From contig JAWLBB010000001.1 of the NCBI GenBank assembly GCA_041395105.1, positions 310,001-374,000 of the forward strand: a stretch of 64,000 nt of DNA, read 5' to 3'. Below, piece by piece: positions 58,036 to 64,000 of the stretch; within the stretch, counting starts at the first letter, position 1, and each line of letters starts with the position of its first letter. Origin of the DNA: Opitutaceae bacterium (lineage in GTDB: Bacteria; Verrucomicrobiota; Verrucomicrobiia; Opitutales; Opitutaceae). The notes below the pieces were generated by a model. That model saw nothing but the letters and a program-made list of their open reading frames with translations, made no database searches and was not told where the DNA came from. The position numbers were made by a program, and so were the translations under genes.

Positions 58036-59658
58036 TCAACTTACCGTCACCTCGAGTGCCGCTTCCGCGCTGGGTTTGAAGCCGATGCGGTGGGCGACGG
58101 CCCGCAGGGTGGTCGTGCCGGATTCCAGTCGGACGGGCCCGGTGTAGAGCTGCCAGCGAGAATGCTCTTCCGTCCCGGTTGTCCACGCGATGGATCCACC
58201 CTGGGTGGCGCAGTGGAGCTGGAGGTGAAGGGGGCCCCGGGTCTCCAATCGGTCAGTGGCGGTTTCCATTCCCGGCCGGTCGGGTCCGATCGGGATGAAG
58301 ACCGGCGTGGCGGTGACGGGTTGGGTGCCTCCCGGCCACCAGCGGCGGACCATTTCCGCTTCGGAAAGATCCCCCATGTCCTTCACCTTGCGCTGCCACT
58401 TCTTCATGACCTCGCGCATCTCCTCAAGTTCGGCCCGATGGGAGGGATTGAGAGCGAGATTGTTGAGTTCGAAAGGGTCTGCTTCGGTATCATAGAGTTC
58501 CTCGACCGGCCTCCGGTTCTGCAGGAGCAGCTTTTGTGGGCCCTCGAGCCGGTCCTCGCCGTGAAGCCGCCAGATCTCCTGCATGATCGGGTGTCGGTTC
58601 CGGTAGGGAATCCAGAGCAGATAGGGTTGTTCGGGACGGAAATTGCAGATGTACTTGAACCGTCGGTTGCGAACGGCGCGGACCATGTCGTAGGCCTCGT
58701 CGAAGCGGTCGCGAGTGGCGTAGACGTAACGGCGGGGATCGCGGCGCTGGGGGCCCAGAAAGGCCCGGCCCTGCATGTGGGCGGGAACGGACAGGCCGGC
58801 CACCGAGAGCATGGTCGGTCCCAGATCCAGCAGGCTGACCAACTGGTCGCGTTGACTTCCGGCCTTCAGTTGTCCGGGCCAGCGGATGATCATGGGGATG
58901 CGGATACCGGCATCGTAGAGCCAGCGCTTGCCGCGGGGGAGTCCCTCGCCGTGATCGCTCCAGAGAACCACGATGGTGGACTCGGCTAGACCATCCTCCT
59001 CGAGCTGATCAAGCAGTTGCCCGACAATGGTATCGGACCGGGCAATATGGTCGTAGTGACGGGCCAGGGCGAGTCGGGTGACCGGGGTATCCGGCAGGTA
59101 AGGCGGGAGACTCACGGATTCCGGGTCGGTCTCGATCGTCTCGTCATCCCTGGGCCACATGCCGCTCTCATGGGTCAAGGTCGGGTTGAATACGGCGAAG
59201 AAGGGCTGGCCGGGCCTGCGGTGACGCCAATGGGCGTTGGGGTTGCACTCATCCCAGGCGGTCACCGGTGGTTCAAACTGGTAGTCGGTTTTGTGGTTGT
59301 TGGTGCAATAATAGCCGGCGGCGCGCAGGTATTCCGGGAACGCCTTGACGAAATGCGGGGGAACCGCCTCGTAAGGGGTCGGCAATTCGGGAGTCGCCGG
59401 ATGGGTGTGGGCGGTCCGCATATGGTGACTGCCGATGGAGACGGCATACATGCCGGTGATGACGGCGGATCGGCTGGGTGCGCAGACCCCGGCGGTGGAA
59501 AAGGCATTGGGGAAACGGCACCCTTCGGCGGCCAGCTGGTCGATATTCGGGGTTCGAGCCAGGGAATCTCCATAGCAGCCGAATCGGGGACTGGTGTCTT
59601 CAAGTGAGATCCAGAGGATATTGATTGGTTTGGATCCGTTTTCGCCTGATGCTGTCAT
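58036..59658 (-). CDS. Sulfatase (S1 family, heparan N-sulfatase-like) with C-terminal chitobiase-like domain
   Basis: The 540-residue enzyme has INILWISLEDTSPRFGCYGDS at the start (metal-binding Asp) and the formylglycine motif VCAPSRSAVITGMY near residue 58 (C-x-P-S-R, complete). VVLWSDHGEGLPRGKRWLYDAGIRIPMIIRWPG near 245 carries the usual D-H-G. From about residue 450 a separate beta domain follows (LHLQLHCATQGGSIAWTTGTEEHSRWQLYTGPVRLESGTTTLRAVAHRIG), like the chitobiase-type C-terminal repeat. It should remove sulfate from a glycan or other ester. No signal peptide is seen, which is unusual for this family, so the start or location may need revision. An activating enzyme is not in the window. 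Confidence 0.88.
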   Translation of the reverse strand: MTASGENGSKPINILWISLEDTSPRFGCYGDSLARTPNIDQLAAEGCRFPNAFSTAGVCAPSRSAVITGMYAVSIGSHHMRTAHTHPATPELPTPYEAVPPHFVKAFPEYLRAAGYYCTNNHKTDYQFEPPVTAWDECNPNAHWRHRRPGQPFFAVFNPTLTHESGMWPRDDETIETDPESVSLPPYLPDTPVTRLALARHYDHIARSDTIVGQLLDQLEEDGLAESTIVVLWSDHGEGLPRGKRWLYDAGIRIPMIIRWPGQLKAGSQRDQLVSLLDLGPTMLSVAGLSVPAHMQGRAFLGPQRRDPRRYVYATRDRFDEAYDMVRAVRNRRFKYICNFRPEQPYLLWIPYRNRHPIMQEIWRLHGEDRLEGPQKLLLQNRRPVEELYDTEADPFELNNLALNPSHRAELEEMREVMKKWQRKVKDMGDLSEAEMVRRWWPGGTQPVTATPVFIPIGPDRPGMETATDRLETRGPLHLQLHCATQGGSIAWTTGTEEHSRWQLYTGPVRLESGTTTLRAVAHRIGFKPSAEAALEVTVS

Positions 59659-59685
59659 GATTGTTTTCGAGAATGCGGAAGAGCG

Positions 59686-61809
59686 ATGGGTAGAACAAAA
59701 CTATTTCTTTCCTTGGGTCGGTTCCGGGCTCCGGGATTGGTTGCCTGCCTGCTCGGAGTGACCGTGTTGGCAGGGTGCGGGCGCAAAGACGGAGAGGTGG
59801 ACTCGACAGGGCCTGTCTTCGCCGCGTGGGAGTCGGCAGAGGTGGCTTCGGCGACGGTGCAGGCTCCGTTCTCCAAGGAGGCTTTTCGAGCCGAACTGGT
59901 GCGTGTGCTTTCTCTCGGGTCAATGGTGGCCCGCCATGCCGGCATGGCGGAGGCGGCCGTCGCAGTGCCGACGGATTCGCTGGAAGCGGCCATGGATGTG
60001 GTCATGGACATGGAGGTCGCATTCCGTGATCTCGATCTGCCCATCCTCCTCCTCCTCCGTTGGGTGGAGAGCGAACCGGGATCGGCTGTCCAGTGGATGG
60101 CCCGGCAGCCGCAGACCGACCGGTTTGTCCTGGTCATCGAGAATGTCTTCTTCAATTGGACGCTCAATGATCCGGAAAAGGCGCTCGCACTGGCCCAGGT
60201 CCACGGCGATCGGGGTTTTCGTTACGTGGCCGTCACTTCCTCGATCAGTGCCTTGGGACGAATCGATCCTGAAGCAGCCCGGCTCCAAACCGGGAGGTTG
60301 GCCGCCCTGCTTCAGAAGGCGCCACGGATGGATCCGATTGCCTTGATCACGCGTCGCGATCCGGATGCCGCCTGGCGGCAGATTCAGCAGGACTGGGCCG
60401 GCGGGAACAAGGACTTTCGGTCGTGGCAATCCTTCTTCGACGTGCTGGCTGAGACAGACCCCCGGCGGGCGGTGGCCCTTCTCTCGGAGCTTCCGGACGA
60501 GGGCCTTGCGAACATGGCGGCTATTGCGGCTTATGGGTCGTGGGCGAATAAGGATCCCTGGGCGGCGCTCGAAGCGGCTGGACGGATTTCGGATCAGGGC
60601 CGGGTTTATGCCGTCGTCATGCAGGTGATCGAGACAGCCTCGAAGACGGACCCGCAGAGGGGGTTGGACATGGCCAGCTCGATTGAGGATCCGGGTCAAC
60701 GGCGCCAGGCGATCTTGCGGGCGGTCCGGAGTCTGGATGCCGTTGATCCCGCGTCGGCGCTCGCCGCGATTGCGGGACTCACGGACGTGATATCGCGGCA
60801 GGCCGCCTATGAGCAGTTCCTTCCCACCATGGCCGCCTCCGATCCCGACGGGACCATTGCGTGGATCCAGTCCAACCTCGACGGTCAGGTTCAGGCACGA
60901 ACCCTTGTGGCGGTGCTGGCCAACGAATCGACCCGCGATCCGGAGAGTGCCGCCCGTCGGATCGACCAGGTGCCCCCGGGTCAATACCGGACGAATGCCA
61001 TCGGTCAGGTGGTCCGGGTCTGGGCGGAGAAAGACCCTCTGGGGGCGTTCAGGTGGGCCTCCGGCCTGGATTCCGAAAGCGACCGGAACCAGGCCCTCTC
61101 ATCGCTGGCACCGGTGATGACCCGCAAGGACGTCGATCAGGCGATGGTCCTCGCGTCAGAAATGCCACCCGGACAGTCGAGGGATATGTTTGAGCATCAG
61201 GTGGCGATGCAGCTGGCCCTGGAAGACCCCGAAACCGCCCTGGACTGGACCAATCGGATCGTCACGCCCAACACCCGCCGCCAGGCCACCGGCAATGTCC
61301 TCTACCAGTGGGCCCAGCAGGATCCGCAGAGTGCGTTTCTGCATGCCATGGCGGAGGCGGATCCTGAAGCGAGGGACAACTACGTCTCGCGGGTTGCCTC
61401 CGCCTGGGCCAACCAGGATCCGGAAGCGGCGGTCGAGACCCTCGCAGCCTTCAGCGATCGGGGAATCGAGCCGCATCTTTTCTCAGGGGCGCTTTCCCAG
61501 TGGATACACAGTGACGAAGCCCGGGCCTCGGATTGGTTGAAGTCGGAAGCACCGCCCGGCGTGAAGGATCAGGGACTGGCCATGCTGGTCGGCACCCGTC
61601 TCCAGCACAATGCTCCGGCCGCGGTGGCCGATGCCCTCCAGATCGGAAGCGAGGCGCAGCGCCGGCAGGCTCTCCGGCAGATCCTTGCCTGGTCGCAGCA
61701 TTTTGATCCGGCTTTCGGCCAGTCACTCCTCCAGGATGGCTCCCGCCTCCCCGCCGCGGATCGGGCCGATCTGCAGCGGGAATTCGGCGACCGTCTCGGC
61801 GGCGGCTGA
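59686..61809 (+). CDS. Lipoprotein with helical 'W..DP..A' repeats
   Basis: The 707-residue lipoprotein has a signal peptide ending in the lipobox LAGC (Cys near residue 31). The mature part consists of about 15 repeats of 30-35 residues, each built as DP-x-AA-x2-W followed by about 15 residues and a second helix ending VxxxWAxxDP (for example YGSWANKDPWAALEAAGRI and VVRVWAEKDPLGAFRWASGL). This is an alpha-solenoid layout found in many Verrucomicrobiota lipoproteins, of unknown role, probably a protein-binding scaffold on the outer or inner membrane. It is divergent from the sulfatase with 27 bp between starts, so the promoters overlap. GAAGAG precedes the ATG. Confidence 0.82.
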   Translation: MGRTKLFLSLGRFRAPGLVACLLGVTVLAGCGRKDGEVDSTGPVFAAWESAEVASATVQAPFSKEAFRAELVRVLSLGSMVARHAGMAEAAVAVPTDSLEAAMDVVMDMEVAFRDLDLPILLLLRWVESEPGSAVQWMARQPQTDRFVLVIENVFFNWTLNDPEKALALAQVHGDRGFRYVAVTSSISALGRIDPEAARLQTGRLAALLQKAPRMDPIALITRRDPDAAWRQIQQDWAGGNKDFRSWQSFFDVLAETDPRRAVALLSELPDEGLANMAAIAAYGSWANKDPWAALEAAGRISDQGRVYAVVMQVIETASKTDPQRGLDMASSIEDPGQRRQAILRAVRSLDAVDPASALAAIAGLTDVISRQAAYEQFLPTMAASDPDGTIAWIQSNLDGQVQARTLVAVLANESTRDPESAARRIDQVPPGQYRTNAIGQVVRVWAEKDPLGAFRWASGLDSESDRNQALSSLAPVMTRKDVDQAMVLASEMPPGQSRDMFEHQVAMQLALEDPETALDWTNRIVTPNTRRQATGNVLYQWAQQDPQSAFLHAMAEADPEARDNYVSRVASAWANQDPEAAVETLAAFSDRGIEPHLFSGALSQWIHSDEARASDWLKSEAPPGVKDQGLAMLVGTRLQHNAPAAVADALQIGSEAQRRQALRQILAWSQHFDPAFGQSLLQDGSRLPAADRADLQREFGDRLGGG

Positions 61810-61817
61810 AAGAAACC

Positions 61818-62005
61818 GTAGCATGCTGGAATGGCGGTTGGTTTAGGGTGTTGGTCGTTGTTTTGTCTCGGACAATCGTTGCGGCTGGCCGGGGACGTCC
61901 AGCCCTGCTACCATGCATGCTCCGTTTTCAGCCGTCGAAGAGCAAACAGAGCTTTGTTGGCTCATTGCGCCTTGGCGCTAACCAAGCGCTATTCCAGCAT
62001 GCTAC
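61818..62005. repeat. Inverted repeat with 27-bp arms and internal hairpins
   Basis: The left arm 61818-61844 begins GTAGCATGCTGGAAT, and the right arm 61979-62005 is its inverse with two or three changes; the first 15 bp pair perfectly. Inside, GGCTGG/CCAGCC forms a hairpin near 61881-61905 next to GCTACC. A further short hairpin, CGTAG/CTACG, lies at 62031-62044 and touches the end of the phosphatase gene. The 230-bp gap holds no coding frame. Confidence 0.7.
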
Positions 62006-62040
62006 CGTTTGTTTTGCGCGCGAAAACCCTACGTAGTATG

Positions 62041-63786
62041 CTACGGTTGGTTTGAGTCGGTTCCGGCTTGATCCTGCAGGGCGCTCAGGGGCACGCTGGA
62101 GGTGAAGATCTTCTCGCCGTCGATCGTCCAGAATTCATTCGTCACGGTTGGATCTTCAAGGGTCGTGTCAAAACGGAGCAGGCCGAAGGTGTTCTTGTCG
62201 CTGTAGCTGAAGATGGCCTCGGGGATGGGTTCGTGGGTATGGATATTGGTCAGCTTGCCGCTGCCGAATTCGTAGAACCTGTAGCCGAGGGGCCGATCGA
62301 TCACCCAGGCGTCGGACCGGTGGCGGTCGGAAGAAATCAGGACGATGCCGGAAATGCCCCGCTCATGGATGAAGTCGAAGATTTCGTCCCGTTCGGCCTT
62401 GAATCCGCTCCAGGTATCGAAACTGCCCTCCTTGGAGAGATCGGACCAGGCGACGGGCGAGGCGAGGACCTTGAAGGTGGCGGTCGAGCCGGCCAGGGCG
62501 TCGAGCAGCCACGCCTTTTGGACCGGCCCGAGCATGGTGCGCTCCGGGGCGTAGGGATTGGTCCGGTAGCTGCGTCCGTCCAGCATGAAGAACTCGACAT
62601 CCCCGATGGTGAAGCGGAACCAGACGCCCGGGAAAGCGGAGTCGCCGCTGGCCGGGTTGTTCCAGTTGCGTTTGAAGAACTCAAGATTGGGCAGTTTCCA
62701 GTCGGGACGGTCCGGATAGGGGCCCAGCCAGAGATCATCCATTCCGGCATCGTGATCGTCCCAAATTGCGTAAGTGCTTACAGAACTCACGAGGCGGCGG
62801 AATTCCGGCCGGGACTGGCGCCGGAAGTAGGTGTACCGATGAAAGGCCCCGGGTGTCTCCGGGAGGTCAAGATAGACATTGTCGCCGAGCAGGAGCAGGG
62901 CATCCGGTCTGCGCTCAAGAATGGTGTCCCAGACCGGTTCAAAGACGGGGGTATAGCCCGCGCATCCGCCGAAGGCCACGGTGAGGGAGCCGCGGGTGCC
63001 GGTTTCGGGTGCCGTCCGGAAAGTGCCTTCCCCGGGAAAGGAGGCTTCAAGGCCGTCGACAAAGACCCGGTAGTGGTAGACGGTGGCGGCCTCCAGGCCG
63101 GTCAGGATACCGACGCCGCTCTGATCCTGTGGATCGGTCGTCTCGAAGGTTGTGCTCACGGCGTCTCCGCGGCGGCTGAGAGGGACGGCATCCACCCGGA
63201 CCCGGGCCGGGTTTGCGGTGCGGACCCAGATCTGGACGGAATGGGGGGTCATCGCGCCGAGCATGGGGCCATGGACCAGTTGGATGCCCATTTCGCGTTT
63301 CAGCCCGATGAATTCGGGATGGGCGTAGAGGGGAGCAAGCAGATCGCGCGGACCGGCGATGAACCGGGCAAAGGGCAGTCCGCAATTGAGCGCGCCCCGC
63401 AAGGCGGCGATCATCTCATCGGTCTGGCCCAGCTGGCCGAGCGCCACAACCAGATTGAACCAGGATTCCTGATCGGTCGGGTCGATGGCGAGACGTTCCC
63501 GGCACCACTGGGCGGCATCTTCCGGATGGCCTTCAAGGGTCGCGAGGATCTGGCGTTGTCCGCGCCGTTTGTAGAAGAGTTCGGCCGGTTGCTCGCCGAA
63601 CATGCGACGATTCCAGGGATTCTCACTCCCGAAGTAGGGGAAAGGGTTGCCGGGTTCGTAGGCTTCCGGTGGGGCGGACATCCCTTGTTCGCCTTCGGTC
63701 TGTGCGAACGTTCCGAGGAGCAGGATTTGCGTAGCGGCAAGGACCGCGATCAGTCTGCGGCTGTTGGCGTTCGGTGGTCTCTTCAT
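62041..63786 (-). CDS. PhoD-like alkaline phosphatase/phosphodiesterase with N-terminal TPR-like region
   Basis: The 581-residue exported protein has a signal peptide (RLIAVLAATQILLLGTFAQ). Residues about 75-165 form a TPR-like segment (WCRERLAIDPTDQESWFNLVVALGQLGQTDEMIAALRGALNCG), a rare addition. A fibronectin-like domain follows (MTPHSVQIWVRTANPARVRV). The PhoD metallophosphatase domain starts near 260: FGGCAGYTPVFEPVWDTILERRPDALLLLGDNVYLD (metal-binding), YAIWDDHDAG, VKVLASPVAW-type strand, and GIVLISSDRHRSDAW (His ligands). It likely cleaves phosphate mono- or diesters in the periplasm. Its start overlaps the stop of the next upstream gene (ATGA at 63783-63786). Its 3' end runs into a repeat, so the last residues DSNQP may be repeat-derived. 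Confidence 0.88.
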   Translation of the reverse strand: MKRPPNANSRRLIAVLAATQILLLGTFAQTEGEQGMSAPPEAYEPGNPFPYFGSENPWNRRMFGEQPAELFYKRRGQRQILATLEGHPEDAAQWCRERLAIDPTDQESWFNLVVALGQLGQTDEMIAALRGALNCGLPFARFIAGPRDLLAPLYAHPEFIGLKREMGIQLVHGPMLGAMTPHSVQIWVRTANPARVRVDAVPLSRRGDAVSTTFETTDPQDQSGVGILTGLEAATVYHYRVFVDGLEASFPGEGTFRTAPETGTRGSLTVAFGGCAGYTPVFEPVWDTILERRPDALLLLGDNVYLDLPETPGAFHRYTYFRRQSRPEFRRLVSSVSTYAIWDDHDAGMDDLWLGPYPDRPDWKLPNLEFFKRNWNNPASGDSAFPGVWFRFTIGDVEFFMLDGRSYRTNPYAPERTMLGPVQKAWLLDALAGSTATFKVLASPVAWSDLSKEGSFDTWSGFKAERDEIFDFIHERGISGIVLISSDRHRSDAWVIDRPLGYRFYEFGSGKLTNIHTHEPIPEAIFSYSDKNTFGLLRFDTTLEDPTVTNEFWTIDGEKIFTSSVPLSALQDQAGTDSNQP

Positions 63787-64000
63787 GGCTTTGATGCGGC
63801 GGACGCCTGACGAATGATCTCATCGAGGCTGATGCCGCCCTTGATTCCGGGTTCAAGATACCTCGTAACGGCTTCGGTGAACGAGGTGGCGACCGGGTGG
63901 GCTGGGGGTGCGGTCTCGGGCAGGTTCAGGTTCCATTCCCCGGCATTCTTTTGTGCCCGGTCAAGCAGACGGAGAAACCGGGTATCCCATTCGAGCTTCG
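63783..64000 (-). CDS. C-terminal fragment of a gene cut by the window edge
   Basis: An open frame of 72 codons reads from the right edge to a TGA at 63783-63785, overlapping the phosphatase ATG by 4 bases, so it belongs to the same operon. Its last residues include WDTRFLRLLDRAQKNAGEW, then TSFTEAVTRYLEP and GISLDEIIRQASAASKP. The tail is helical and resembles the end of extracellular sugar-binding proteins of ABC transporters ('...T-EA.....Y......G..SLDE....A'), but the fragment is too short for a firm family call. Confidence 0.65.
   Translation of the reverse strand, partial: KLEWDTRFLRLLDRAQKNAGEWNLNLPETAPPAHPVATSFTEAVTRYLEPGIKGGISLDEIIRQASAASKP

Overview
The window is a high-GC bacterial chromosome segment with about 52 protein genes on both strands. 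It contains no rRNA, no convincing tRNA, no CRISPR array, no prophage and no complete insertion sequence. The gene content points to Verrucomicrobiota, probably class Opitutae. Clues are a SusC-like TonB receptor with a 'LPPFQV' start, secreted proteins with the 'LIRAVGPGL' domain, a sialate O-acetylesterase, a sulfatase and a lacZ-type GH2 enzyme, a kinase plus ECF-like sigma pair, lipoproteins with repeated 'W..DP..A' motifs, and many short palindromic repeats. This taxonomic call is inference from gene families, not from a marker gene.

Layout. Positions 1-16.9 kb are mostly housekeeping: dnaN, pssA with an orphan RelE-fold gene, a secreted EF-hand protein, an ACT-domain threonine dehydratase, a sialate O-acetylesterase, uvrC/cinA divergently arranged, a BtaA-like aminocarboxypropyl transferase, a MarR-GNAT fusion, holA overlapping an omega-amidase-like gene, an SGNH hydrolase and a secreted FKBP. 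Positions 17-28 kb form a regulatory and surface region: two exported-protein loci with duplicated upstream DNA (one split by an in-frame amber codon), an ECF-like sigma factor, a 1335-residue membrane Ser/Thr kinase with predicted sugar-binding-like and TPR domains, and a TonB-dependent receptor. Positions 28-41 kb hold rsgA, a ThuA-like protein, purB (its 3' end triplicated as a 91-bp tandem repeat), queC/queE, two paralogous S9 peptidases, a histone-deacetylase-family protein and RNase D. Positions 41-47 kb carry oleC and oleD of long-chain olefin synthesis, separated by an oxidoreductase and an AsmA-like gene, with no oleA or oleB in view. Around 48 kb a small putative DNA-binding protein gene is flanked by two almost identical 25-bp palindromes. 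Positions 50.8-57.8 kb form a carbohydrate catabolic cluster (PIG-L deacetylase, NagB-like isomerase, Gfo/Idh/MocA dehydrogenase, TIM-barrel isomerase, GH2). It is followed by a sulfatase, a helical-repeat lipoprotein and a PhoD-like phosphatase.

How the genes may work together. The TonB receptor and the kinase/sigma pair look like a sense-and-import module for an outside ligand. The deacetylase-isomerase-dehydrogenase-GH2 cluster looks like breakdown of a beta-galactoside or amino-sugar glycan, and the sulfatase and sialate esterase fit the same glycan-scavenging lifestyle. The most unusual signals are non-coding: the paired palindromes at 48 kb, a 198-bp MITE-like element at 6.5 kb, the purB-tail tandem repeat, shared promoter-like motifs at 18-24 kb, and a strong terminator with no ordinary gene in front of it at 29.0 kb.
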